A stretch of 13,487 bases of DNA from Chlamydiota bacterium (GCA_016866585.1 VGMB01000015.1:1-13487), one strand, 5' to 3'; shown: positions 1 through 7,933, counted from the stretch's first letter. Numbers and translations: made by a program. The notes: generated by a model from the letters alone, not told the origin.

Positions 1-2385
1 AATAACAGGCTATGCTCGAAAGAAGATATTTTCTATGACAGATCTGGCAAAAAAGCAAAACAGGTCAGCTACGTCCTTCAAAATCAAAAAAACTCTTCTC
101 CTTATGTGATAAATTGGAAGTACGACTCATGTGGACGGATGATACAGCAAATTGAATCTAACACTAAAACAACGATGTATACATATGATAACATGGGACG
201 GGTAATACAAAAAACACTCCCATCTTGCATTCACATATTCTATGAATATGATTGTCTAGGTCGCATTGTAAGTCTAAAAAGCTCAGATAACACTATTGAT
301 TATGCCTACTATTATGGTCTTAGTAAAAATCCTGAGATAATAGAAGATATTGTTAACAGATCCTATATACAAAGAGAATATAATCTTTTCGATCAACTCA
401 TAAAAGAAAGAAATGAACTTGATGAATGCATTACCTGGGAATACGATAACTTAGGCAGACGCACTTCTATGGTGCTACCAGATGGATCGGAAATATCATA
501 TCATTATCAAGGTCTTCATATGAAAAGAGTCGAAAGAATCTCTTCTAAAGGAAAATTATATCAACATAGCTATGATGACTTTGATGAAAACGGACATGTA
601 TATAGAGAGACGTTGTTAAATAATAGCATCATGATCACGGATCATGATCTTTTAGAAAGACCCTTCCTTCAAATATCTAAATGGAATGAACAGCTAGTAG
701 AATATGGTCCTACAGGTCTTATAACAAAGATAAAAAATAGTCTCACGAAAGAAAAAATCTATGATTATGACGGTCTTAATCAAATCAATAAAGAAAATGA
801 TAAAAAACATTCTTTTGATTCTCTTGGTAATCCCACAAATGCACTAATCGGCAGCTGCAATGAGATTTATGAAGTCGATGGAATTCAACTATCTTATGAT
901 GAAAATGGGTATATAACTAAAAAGATCACTCAAAATGAATCAATAAGTTACAACTACGATTCACTTGGAAGGTTGATCCTAATTGATAAAGAGGGTGAGG
1001 ATCCCACATATCTCCGATATGATGCTCTTGGACGGCTCTCAGAAAAAAAGAGTACAAAAACTTATAAAAAGTATTTATATGATCATGATTTTGAAATAGG
1101 AAGCTCAGATCAAAACGGAGATATCTGTGAACTTAAACTACTTGGACTTGGTATTCAAGGTGACATAGGATCGGCAATTGCCATAGAGCTTTCCAATCAA
1201 ATATTCATTCCTTTACATGACACGCAAGGCAACATCATAGCATTGATATCCTTATCAGGATCTGTAGCTGAGATCATCGACATGGACGCATTTGGTCAAA
1301 CTGAAGTGGGATATAGGCTCTCTCCATGGGGATTTTGCTCAAAAAGGTCAGAAAATGATCTCGTATTTTTTGGACAACGTTTTTATGACCCGGCTATAAA
1401 ACGTTGGACGACACCTGATCCATCTGGATTTTCAGATGGATCTAACTTATACGCATATGTCAGAAATAACCCTAAAAATAGATTAGACCTGTTTGGGCTA
1501 TCTTCTGAACAGATCAATTACATGCATAACATGAGTTTAGAGATACCAATTGATTTTATAGCCTCTAATGCCGCATTACACGACATCCCTGTATTTACCA
1601 CAGCAGGAAGTATAAATGGGGTTAGTGTTAATTGGCTTGTTAAGCTAGGTAGTAATATTCAACTTAACTTCAGTAACGAAGAATTAAAAAATGGAAAATT
1701 CAATTTATTTGATCATTACCATGAGCAGTTATCTGGTAAAGGAAAAACCGTAGGGTTGATTTCTTTTCAAAATGGGATCTTAACAAAACTTGAAGAGGTT
1801 AAAGATATCATAAATTCATTATCGGAAATAGCCCCCAACACAATGATACTATCTTTGTATAATCCAACCCAATCCGGTTTCAAGGATGTTTTTAATGCTT
1901 GCACAGAGATAAGAGGTCATAACAACGAAACGGAAATGACAGCTTTAACAAGACAATATTTTGCAGCCATAAGCTCTACTTTGTTCAATATCAACCCAGA
2001 AGCGTGTTGGCTACATATCGCACACAGTAGAGGTGGTGGCATAGCCGCAAGAGCTCTTGAAGGAATGACAAATGAGCAAATTCAACTTATGAAGCAAAAC
2101 TTTCATTACCTGGGACTTGGAGCAAGTGTACCCGTTTCTACAAATTATGCTTGTTCAGCTGTTAATTGTTATTCAGAGCACGATAATTTAACGAAGACTT
2201 TTGGATTAAAGTATTTATCTCATCCTGATTATAACATAGAAATAGTTCCAAGCCTTATAATTTTTAAACAATTTGCTATGAAACTAGATCACTCGATTAC
2301 TGGGGAAACTTATCAAAATCAAGCCAAAAGTATGATTAATAAATTCCATCAACAGGTGGAAAATTTTCAAGAAAATATTCGATAG
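1..2385 (+). CDS. Rhs/YD-repeat protein with hydrolase-like C-terminal domain (5' end outside window)
   Basis: The frame is open from base 1, so the gene enters from the left; the GTG at 106 is only the first start-like codon in view. About 794 residues are visible. YD repeats fill roughly residues 1-450, with recognisable units such as YTYDNMGRVI, YEYDCLGRIV, WEYDNLGRRT, YNYDSLGRLI and RYDALGRLSE. The Rhs core hallmark follows at bases 1366-1500: FFGQRFYDP, then RWTTPDPSGF, NLYAYV and LFGL. Everything after residue 500 is a separate C-terminal domain of about 294 residues. It contains HSRGG, a nucleophile-elbow-like motif with Ser at 2026-2028, then SEHD (Asp 2182) and LDHS (His 2290), in the right order for a Ser-Asp-His triad. 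In Rhs proteins the repeats form a shell that encloses a variable C-terminal effector. The arrangement NGI, then YNPT, then HSRGG reminds me of the chlamydial DUF687 family; that is recall, not a search. Transmembrane segments are not evident in the visible part. Confidence 0.88.
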   Translation, partial: NNRLCSKEDIFYDRSGKKAKQVSYVLQNQKNSSPYVINWKYDSCGRMIQQIESNTKTTMYTYDNMGRVIQKTLPSCIHIFYEYDCLGRIVSLKSSDNTIDYAYYYGLSKNPEIIEDIVNRSYIQREYNLFDQLIKERNELDECITWEYDNLGRRTSMVLPDGSEISYHYQGLHMKRVERISSKGKLYQHSYDDFDENGHVYRETLLNNSIMITDHDLLERPFLQISKWNEQLVEYGPTGLITKIKNSLTKEKIYDYDGLNQINKENDKKHSFDSLGNPTNALIGSCNEIYEVDGIQLSYDENGYITKKITQNESISYNYDSLGRLILIDKEGEDPTYLRYDALGRLSEKKSTKTYKKYLYDHDFEIGSSDQNGDICELKLLGLGIQGDIGSAIAIELSNQIFIPLHDTQGNIIALISLSGSVAEIIDMDAFGQTEVGYRLSPWGFCSKRSENDLVFFGQRFYDPAIKRWTTPDPSGFSDGSNLYAYVRNNPKNRLDLFGLSSEQINYMHNMSLEIPIDFIASNAALHDIPVFTTAGSINGVSVNWLVKLGSNIQLNFSNEELKNGKFNLFDHYHEQLSGKGKTVGLISFQNGILTKLEEVKDIINSLSEIAPNTMILSLYNPTQSGFKDVFNACTEIRGHNNETEMTALTRQYFAAISSTLFNINPEACWLHIAHSRGGGIAARALEGMTNEQIQLMKQNFHYLGLGASVPVSTNYACSAVNCYSEHDNLTKTFGLKYLSHPDYNIEIVPSLIIFKQFAMKLDHSITGETYQNQAKSMINKFHQQVENFQENIR

Positions 2386-2391
2386 AAAAAT

Positions 2392-2426
2392 AAAAAAGCC
2401 ATTACTTCCGAGTGATGGCTTTTTTT
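2392..2426 (+). terminator. Rho-independent terminator after the Rhs gene
   Basis: The arms 2392-2406 and 2412-2426 are almost fully complementary (left arm AAAAAAGCCATTACT), with one T·G pair around a loop of about four bases. The right arm ends in a run of T. The hairpin begins seven bases after the Rhs stop codon. Because the left arm begins with an A run it could also act on transcription from the right, but no minus-strand gene reads into it here. Confidence 0.88.
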
Positions 2427-2472
2427 ATAGAAAGGAACAAAAAACAGTTCTATACTATACAATAAAAAAAAC

Positions 2473-2685
2473 ATGTTCAAATACATCGCCATCTTTTTTA
2501 TAAAAATATACCAACTCGCCATAAGTCCATTTTTAGGCAATTGTTGTCGCTTTTATCCGAGCTGTTCGAACTATAGCCTAGAGGCTTACAACAAACATAC
2601 TTTTGTCAAAGCTACCTGGATTACACTTAAGAGAATTTTGAGATGCGGACCATGGAGTAAGGGAGGAGTAGACCCTGTCCCTTAG
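2473..2685 (+). CDS. yidD: Membrane protein insertion efficiency factor YidD
   Basis: This is a complete 70-residue protein, typical in length for YidD (UPF0161). Family signatures are the hydrophobic, amphipathic N-terminus, CRFYPSCSNYSLEA in the middle, and the C-terminal RCGPWSKGGVDPVP. YidD sits at the inner face of the cytoplasmic membrane and helps YidC insert membrane proteins; it is often near rpmH, rnpA and yidC, none of which is here. The ATG at 2473 begins exactly where family members begin. No Shine-Dalgarno sequence is close to it. A TATACT at 2451-2456 could be a -10 element giving a very short leader, but I see no good -35. The stop codon overlaps the stop of the convergent LysM gene by four bases. 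C. trachomatis CT473 is, as I recall, the orthologue in the same context. Confidence 0.95.
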   Translation: MFKYIAIFFIKIYQLAISPFLGNCCRFYPSCSNYSLEAYNKHTFVKATWITLKRILRCGPWSKGGVDPVP

Positions 2686-3974
2686 GTTTTGCTGTCAGGG
2701 ATCTGAAGCTGTCTTCCAAGCTTTAATTTATCATTTTCCATGTTGTTTATTTTTTTAATTTCTTCGACAGACACCTTATACTTCTTTGAAATCTTCCAAA
2801 GGCTATCGCCTTCTTGGATTGTATGAGTTCTTTTTTTCTTGTTTGCGACACTAACGACAGAAAGCTCTTGAGGGGCTTTTGCAGCAACTTTTTCCAATCC
2901 GATCTTGGCTTGAGCTATTATGGGCTCAGCTTGCACTACAACTTTTGGCAATGAATCTGGAGAAAACCGCTGAACTGCCGTTAAATGATCATATAGTGTA
3001 GGAAAGGGCTCCCCAGCCAATTCGTAAAGCATCTCGGCAGCTTTTCTTCTCATATCATCAGATCGAGGACTAACTAGTATCTCTTTGCTGAGTAGCTCCA
3101 GAGCCTCTTTCTGATCTGAAATAAGAGAAAAATAAATAAATAAAGAATGATCATCCAGTCTTTTTGCAATGAAATTCAGGTCCTTGCAAGCAAGCAAATA
3201 CGCCCCTGTTTTAGAAGAATACTTTTCGAAAAGAACGAGCAAAAAACTGCGTCTCCTGTCATCAGAAAAGTCCTGTAAAATACGTTGCTGTTCGCAAAAA
3301 TCTTTTAAAAATTGCCAATCCATTTCTGAAAGAAGAGCAATAATTAAATTTTTATCTATAGGCAATGATGTTTTTTGGAAAAAAGTGGATATTACGTGAA
3401 ATTCGGGAGTAGTAAAAAATGCTTCAAGAAGGGTTGGATCGGCATGAATACCGCTTCTTTTGATTTCGAAATACAATCCTTTGCTTGTAAGAGGCCATTT
3501 CTCTGTTTTAGCGTAGGAGAGAACACCATTAAACTGATCATCGGCTAATCCTGGAAAAAGCGTAAGGTCGATAGACTCTTTCGCATCTTGACTTCTAAAA
3601 AAAGTACTACGTTTTTGGGGGATCATTCCTCCAAGAGCTTTATCGATGTCAAAATGGTGGAATGCCACAAGGCAAGAAAGTGCTAAATCTCTTTTAAGAA
3701 ATCCCTCTTCTGCATAATCCGTATTTTCTAGTTTAAGGAGTAAATCTTGAAATGACAAAGCTGAATATACTCTTAAAGTTTCCTCATTAGAAACATGCAC
3801 CGTAGGATCTTTTGGTATCTGCGAGACATCGATACTAACCGTTGCATTCTTATCTTTAACAACAAAATATATAAAGGTAGCAACTAAACTTATATTTATA
3901 GTTCCGCTGATGATTAGCACTTGCGTAAGCAGTTTAGCCCTGCGCATCCAAAATTGATCGAATGAAGGTGTCAT
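2682..3974 (-). CDS. Single-pass membrane protein with C-terminal LysM domain
   Basis: This 430-residue protein has a short N-terminus with Arg11, Arg12 and Lys14, then one hydrophobic segment at about residues 15-39. The charge pattern suggests N-terminus in the cytoplasm and the rest in the periplasm. Residues about 50-340 are largely helical, with no motif I recognise. A Pro/Ala/Lys-rich linker leads to a LysM domain at about 383-426 (EGDSLWKISKKYKVS, then the closing LQIP). LysM domains bind N-acetylglucosamine-containing glycans, so a role in anchoring to or remodelling the chlamydial septal peptidoglycan is plausible; that is inference. It is transcribed divergently from pheT with about 74 bases between starts, and its TAA shares bases with the yidD stop. 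There is no clear Shine-Dalgarno before ATG 3974; ATG 3947 is an alternative. I recall the positional equivalent as C. trachomatis CT474. Confidence 0.85.
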   Translation of the reverse strand: MTPSFDQFWMRRAKLLTQVLIISGTINISLVATFIYFVVKDKNATVSIDVSQIPKDPTVHVSNEETLRVYSALSFQDLLLKLENTDYAEEGFLKRDLALSCLVAFHHFDIDKALGGMIPQKRSTFFRSQDAKESIDLTLFPGLADDQFNGVLSYAKTEKWPLTSKGLYFEIKRSGIHADPTLLEAFFTTPEFHVISTFFQKTSLPIDKNLIIALLSEMDWQFLKDFCEQQRILQDFSDDRRRSFLLVLFEKYSSKTGAYLLACKDLNFIAKRLDDHSLFIYFSLISDQKEALELLSKEILVSPRSDDMRRKAAEMLYELAGEPFPTLYDHLTAVQRFSPDSLPKVVVQAEPIIAQAKIGLEKVAAKAPQELSVVSVANKKKRTHTIQEGDSLWKISKKYKVSVEEIKKINNMENDKLKLGRQLQIPDSKT

Positions 3975-4004
3975 AAAAATTATCTTTTCTACGATATCGG
4001 GAGT

Positions 4005-4035
4005 TTGTTATAAGGATTAGTCCTTACTCTATAAT
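4005..4035 (+). promoter_or_regulatory. Putative sigma-70-type promoter of pheT
   Basis: A perfect TATAAT lies at 4030-4035 and a TTGTTA (four of six matches to TTGACA) at 4005-4010, with a long 19-base spacer. Transcription would start near 4042, giving a leader of only about seven bases before ATG 4049. A 14-base near-palindrome, AAGGATTAGTCCTT at 4012-4025, occupies the spacer. Confidence 0.5.
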
Positions 4036-4048
4036 TTTGAAAATTTTT

Positions 4049-6451
4049 ATGAAAGTACCATTATCTTGGCTCAAAGAATATTTAGATATTGAATTATCAC
4101 CTGAAAAAATTTCTGAGGTTTTAACCCTCGCAGGTATCGAAGTAGAAGGAATAGAACAAATAGGTTCTAATTTTTCTAATGTTGTTGTCGCTAAAGTTGT
4201 ATCTGTTCAACCTCATCCTAACGCTGACAAGCTATGCGTTGCAAAGGTATTTGACGGAACAGAAGAAGTTCAAATTGTTTGTGGCGCAAAAAACTGCAGA
4301 GCTGGTCTCATAACAGCGCTAGCTAAAATTGGAGCTACTCTTCCTCCTGATGAATCAGGCAAACCATTTAAAATAAAAAAAGGAAAACTCAGGGATGTTG
4401 AGTCCTTTGGTATGCTATGTGGTGCTGACGAGCTAGGCCTTGCAGAAGCCTCTGAAGGCATCATGGAGCTAAGCGAAAATTTAGCTCTAGGTACAGACCT
4501 TAAAGATATTTATGCCGATACTATTTTCGATATATCCCTAACACCCAACCTTGGTCACTGCCTAAACATCCGAGGTATTGCAAGAGAGCTTTCAGCTCTT
4601 CTTAATGTCCCTATGAAATCGAAACAATTTCATGCGGAAGAGCATGGTCCTGAAACGGGAACTCTAGTATCTGTAGTGATAGATGATACAAAAAAATGTT
4701 TTCGTTACATAGCTAAGATAATGCAAGGAATACAAGTAGGTCCTTCACCCGACTGGCTAAAGGACAAACTTGAATCATGTGGCCTTAGATCGATAAACAA
4801 CGTTGTTGATGTATCTAATCTTGTAATGCTGGAGATAGGACAACCACTTCATATTTTTGATCTGGATAAGATTGAAAAAAACAGGATTATTGTCCGCTCA
4901 GCATCATCTACCACAGAGATGAAAACATTAGATGGTATCAATAGACATGTTCCAGAGGATACCCTTTTGATTTGCGATCCTGTAAAACCACTGGCGATAG
5001 CAGGAATTATGGGTGGGGAAGAAAGCGCTGTTACAGAAAGCACCAAAAACATAGCTATTGAAGCTGCTGTATTCAGTCCTCAATCTATTAGAAAAGGATG
5101 CAAAAATATTGGTCTAAAGACGGATTCTTCACAACGGTTTGAAAGAGGAATCGATCCTATGCAACTGCCAAGTGCTATCCATATGGTCACCGCCCTATTA
5201 CAACAAGTAGCTGGGGGAACAATATGCAAAGGATGTTTAGATGAGAACGTACTTCCTTTTATCCCTAAAAAAATCAATTGCAGAATAGACAGAGTACAAA
5301 GACTACTTGGTCTAGAAATAAGTATTAGAGAAGTTGTAATGCTTTTTGCAAGATTAGATATACGTGTGGTAAAAGAACATGCTAATTCTCTTGAAGTGAT
5401 CATTCCTTCTTATAGAAACGATATTAACGAAGAGATCGATCTTATAGAAGAAATCGTAAGACTTTATGGGTACAACAAAGTGCCTAAAAGAAAACCTCTT
5501 CATGTTTCTTCGACGATCATGGATGCACCTATGTATCAAATCGAAAATTTAACGCGGGATAGACTTATATCTGAAGGTCTACAGGAATTCGTTACATGCG
5601 ATTTGATAAGCCCCTCTCTCTCCGATCTTACTGTCGAACCGACAAATAAAACTTTTTCATCTCTGACAGTGCTGCAGTCTAAATCTAATGATTATTCCGT
5701 GCTCAGATCCACCCTTCTTGGTGGGTTGCTAACTAGTATAAAACATAATATCTCTCACCAAACGAGTACCATACCTGGATTTGAGATAGGAAGAATACAC
5801 TTAAAACAAGATGAAGTCGTCGAGGAAATAAGTTGTGCAGGCATAGTACTTACAGGAAAATCTTCACCACATCATCACGATCCTAAGGCAAGAGATGTAG
5901 ATTTTTTCGACCTAAAAGGCATAGTTGAAAACCTATTTGATTTTTTCAAAATAGTAGGAGTAACTTTCGAAATATCACATCTTCACAACTTTCAACCAGG
6001 AAGACAAGCTAGAATGAAAATCCTAGACCAGTCTATTGGTGTGATCGGTGAGGTTCATCCTGCCACATTACAAAAAATAGGCATCGACCAACGCGTTTAT
6101 TTTGCAGAGATCAATTTGCACGAGTTGCTTCAATTACAAAATAGAGATATTAAAACAAAACCGTTAGCCATGTTCCCAGGATCAGAAAGAGACTGGACTA
6201 TGACTCTTAAAAAGGAAGTATCTCTGGATCATATCATGAAGACCATCTCCTCCGAGGAATCAAGACTCCTTGAAAAAGTTTATATGCTAAGTCTTTTTGA
6301 AAGCGATAAACTAGGTGCAGATAAAAAAAACATAACTCTAAGATTTTGCTATAGAGACTCCGAGAAGACCATCTCTTACGAAACTGTAGAATCCGAGCAC
6401 TCCAAGCTTACACAAAAAGTTGCATTTAAGCTGCAGGACTATCTGCTATAA
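4049..6451 (+). CDS. pheT: Phenylalanine--tRNA ligase beta subunit
   Basis: This 800-residue protein has the full bacterial PheT domain order. The start MKVPLSWLKEYLDIEL leads to an EMAP/OB-type tRNA-binding domain (about 41-150), the B3/B4 editing domain (about 210-385, ending in TDSSQRFERGID), the B5 domain (about 408-478), the catalytic-like core, and a C-terminal ferredoxin-fold anticodon-binding domain (about 702-800). With PheS it forms an alpha2-beta2 enzyme that charges tRNA-Phe and clears mischarged Tyr-tRNA; pheS is not in this window, unlike the pheST operons of many bacteria. An in-frame TTG at 4037 would add four residues, but family members begin at MKVPLSW and the TTG lies only two bases past the TATAAT, so ATG 4049 is preferred. 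There is no Shine-Dalgarno, in keeping with a nearly leaderless mRNA. Corresponds to CT475 by recall. Confidence 0.97.
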   Translation: MKVPLSWLKEYLDIELSPEKISEVLTLAGIEVEGIEQIGSNFSNVVVAKVVSVQPHPNADKLCVAKVFDGTEEVQIVCGAKNCRAGLITALAKIGATLPPDESGKPFKIKKGKLRDVESFGMLCGADELGLAEASEGIMELSENLALGTDLKDIYADTIFDISLTPNLGHCLNIRGIARELSALLNVPMKSKQFHAEEHGPETGTLVSVVIDDTKKCFRYIAKIMQGIQVGPSPDWLKDKLESCGLRSINNVVDVSNLVMLEIGQPLHIFDLDKIEKNRIIVRSASSTTEMKTLDGINRHVPEDTLLICDPVKPLAIAGIMGGEESAVTESTKNIAIEAAVFSPQSIRKGCKNIGLKTDSSQRFERGIDPMQLPSAIHMVTALLQQVAGGTICKGCLDENVLPFIPKKINCRIDRVQRLLGLEISIREVVMLFARLDIRVVKEHANSLEVIIPSYRNDINEEIDLIEEIVRLYGYNKVPKRKPLHVSSTIMDAPMYQIENLTRDRLISEGLQEFVTCDLISPSLSDLTVEPTNKTFSSLTVLQSKSNDYSVLRSTLLGGLLTSIKHNISHQTSTIPGFEIGRIHLKQDEVVEEISCAGIVLTGKSSPHHHDPKARDVDFFDLKGIVENLFDFFKIVGVTFEISHLHNFQPGRQARMKILDQSIGVIGEVHPATLQKIGIDQRVYFAEINLHELLQLQNRDIKTKPLAMFPGSERDWTMTLKKEVSLDHIMKTISSEESRLLEKVYMLSLFESDKLGADKKNITLRFCYRDSEKTISYETVESEHSKLTQKVAFKLQDYLL

Positions 6452-6458
6452 AATAAAA

Positions 6459-6488
6459 AAATAGCCCACCCCCTGTGGTGGGCTATTT
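6459..6488 (+). terminator. Terminator downstream of pheT
   Basis: The arms AAATAGCCCACC (6459-6470) and GGTGGGCTATTT (6477-6488) are perfectly complementary around the loop CCCTGT, starting eight bases after the pheT stop. The T tract on the plus strand is short and broken by C. The A-rich left flank becomes a long U tract on the minus strand, so the hairpin would terminate better from the right. Confidence 0.85.
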
Positions 6489-6716
6489 CTCTAATCAAGA
6501 GGGATTTTTACAAAATATAAAAATTTTGAAATGTACTCTCAAAGTTAATGAAATTCCATTTATTATGAAACTTTACCAAGCTCTTGAAAAAAAGACTATT
6601 TTCTTGCAAGTCACATATTATCAAGGAGTTAAAAGAAATTAACATCACGCTTACCTCTAATAATAATACTACTTACCCACGCCTAATGAGCTGTGAATAC
6701 AGCAGTCACAAGCCAC

Positions 6717-6745
6717 TTGCATTCTAAATCAAGCATTTCTATACT
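6717..6745 (+). promoter_or_regulatory. Possible promoter for the MORN lipoprotein gene
   Basis: TTGCAT at 6717-6722 and TATACT at 6740-6745 are 17 bases apart. The -10 matches five of six consensus bases but the -35 only three. Transcription from about 6752 would place the TTGACGG/CCGTCAA hairpin at the very 5' end of a leader of about 180 bases. Weak on sequence alone. Confidence 0.3.
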
Positions 6746-6756
6746 GTTTTTCAGAC

Positions 6757-6800
6757 TTGACGGATCTTCCTGAGACAAATTTCTCTAAGCTAACCGTCAA
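6757..6800 (+). repeat. Nested inverted repeat (hairpin) upstream of the MORN gene
   Basis: TTGACGG (6757-6763) pairs with CCGTCAA (6794-6800). Inside, CTT/AAG and GAGA (6772-6775)/TCTC (6782-6785) can also pair, giving an interrupted stem. No T tract follows, so it does not look like a terminator. It may be leader or small-RNA structure, or a repeat end. Confidence 0.5.
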
Positions 6801-6935
6801 AACTTAACAGCTAAAAACAGAGCAGTTGGAATAGAAAACCCTAAAAGTCTTTATCTATTTAATAGGACAACTGTTACTGTAGTGTTTTATTTTAAATAAT
6901 TGATGGTTAATTTACGGTTCGGATACGAGGTCCTT

Positions 6936-7928
6936 ATGAACATTAGATCGCTCATACTTTACTCAGTCCTTGCACTAACAGCTTTTTCCTGCAAAGATCA
7001 GAACAGCCAAAGTCAGGTTGTTTCTCAAAAGTACATTCACAAATATGGATATGCTGTTTCTGAAGAAGAATGGGCATCCAAAAATTTCCCAGGACAAGTG
7101 GTCTCTACTATGAAAGATGGAGTGGTAATAACTGCGACATACGAAAATCATGAGCTACATGGACCCTGCACCTACACCTATCCAAATTCACAAACTGTCG
7201 AAAAATACGTCATGTACAATGGAGGCGAGATTGTTAAGGAAGTGTCTTACGACATACAAGGCATGCCACAAGAAGAGAGAATAAAACTCTCCCCCACTCG
7301 TCATAGCCTGACTCTGTGGTACTCAGACGGGGCCCCAAGAAGTGTTGAAGAGTTCGCTAGCGAAGAGCTCTTAGAAGGTCAATATTTTACAGTACTTAAT
7401 GAAGTTGAAGCACGCGTAGAAAAAGGAAATGGCGAAAGGGTGATGCGCGATGCTAAAGGGACTCTTCTATTTAAAGACGATGTCACTGCTGGCTACACGG
7501 TAAAAAGAGAAGAGTTTTATCCAAGCGGATCTCCTTCAACCATCACTTATTATAAAGAAAATAAAATGGATGGAGAAAGAAGTACATTCGGCCCAGGTGG
7601 AGAGCCCCTCTCCGTTGAACAATGGCAGGATGGAATGCTTCATGGAACCGCCACATATTTTAAAAATGGCACCAAATATCAAGAGATTTCCTACGAGTAT
7701 GGTAAAAAATCCGGCTTGGAGACTTTCTTTTTAGATGGAGACTCTGTATCTCACCAGATATCATGGATTAATGATAAAAAGCACGGGCCAGAAGTTTATT
7801 ATATAGACGGCGATGAAAAAACATCTTACTTTTGGGACGGTAGAGAAATCAGCAAGTCTAGCTTTAATGAGCAGAAAAGACTTGATGAGATCTTATTTCA
7901 AGTTCGTCCAGAATCTTCATACAGATAA
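6936..7928 (+). CDS. MORN-repeat lipoprotein
   Basis: This is a 330-residue protein. The longest frame begins at TTG 6900, but ATG 6936 has GAGG at 6927-6930 five bases ahead and gives a clean signal peptide: hydrophobic residues 5-15, then AFSC with Cys19 as the likely lipidation site. The lipobox is loose (Phe at -2), which chlamydial lipoproteins tolerate, so secretion is surer than lipidation. The mature part carries MORN_2-type repeats with the G.. HG and G..DG.. HG rhythm (ELHGPCTYTYPN, KMDGERSTFGPGGE, MLHGTATYFKNGT, KKHGPEVYYIDGD), clustered at about residues 65-105 and 195-310. Such repeats form beta-hairpin ribbons and mediate binding; I see no catalytic motif. Related proteins are sometimes labelled 'YwqK-family antitoxin', for which nothing here gives support. 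I recall CT476 as the positional counterpart. Confidence 0.82.
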   Translation: MNIRSLILYSVLALTAFSCKDQNSQSQVVSQKYIHKYGYAVSEEEWASKNFPGQVVSTMKDGVVITATYENHELHGPCTYTYPNSQTVEKYVMYNGGEIVKEVSYDIQGMPQEERIKLSPTRHSLTLWYSDGAPRSVEEFASEELLEGQYFTVLNEVEARVEKGNGERVMRDAKGTLLFKDDVTAGYTVKREEFYPSGSPSTITYYKENKMDGERSTFGPGGEPLSVEQWQDGMLHGTATYFKNGTKYQEISYEYGKKSGLETFFLDGDSVSHQISWINDKKHGPEVYYIDGDEKTSYFWDGREISKSSFNEQKRLDEILFQVRPESSYR

Positions 7929-7933
7929 GACTA

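Larger units (their letters stand above)
6489..6935. other. Gene-free region of about 450 bases with hairpins and a possible promoter
   Basis: I find no convincing gene on either strand; the longest plus-strand ATG frame I noticed (6565) is about 25 codons without a ribosome binding site. The region holds several hairpins: GCTGT/ACAGC at 6690-6703, CAAG/CTTG at 6709-6719, TTGACGG/CCGTCAA at 6757-6800 with inner GAGA/TCTC, and CAGTTG/CAACTG at 6823-6873. On the minus strand, 6683-6789 is an open stretch that would encode MLDLECKWLVTAVFTAH from an ATG at 6736. This may be a repeat or gene relic. It could also include the long 5' leader of the downstream lipoprotein gene. Confidence 0.5.

Noticed and set aside
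3169..3399. 76-codon plus-strand frame opposite the LysM gene
   Set aside because: It lies wholly within the well-supported LysM protein gene and resembles no protein; it is an antisense shadow.
4037..4048. TTG start giving pheT four extra residues
   Set aside because: Family members start at MKVPLSW, and the TTG lies two bases past a perfect -10, before any likely transcript start.
6565..6642. Plus-strand ATG frame of about 25 codons in the gap after pheT
   Set aside because: No ribosome binding site, no recognisable protein and ordinary chance length.
6916..6930. GGTTCGGAT resembling a tRNA T-loop
   Set aside because: Flanking bases cannot form a T stem and there is no acceptor or anticodon arm around it.
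6936..7928. MORN protein as the antitoxin of a toxin-antitoxin pair
   Set aside because: The YwqK-antitoxin label often attaches to MORN_2 repeats, but this protein has a lipoprotein signal and no adjacent toxin gene.
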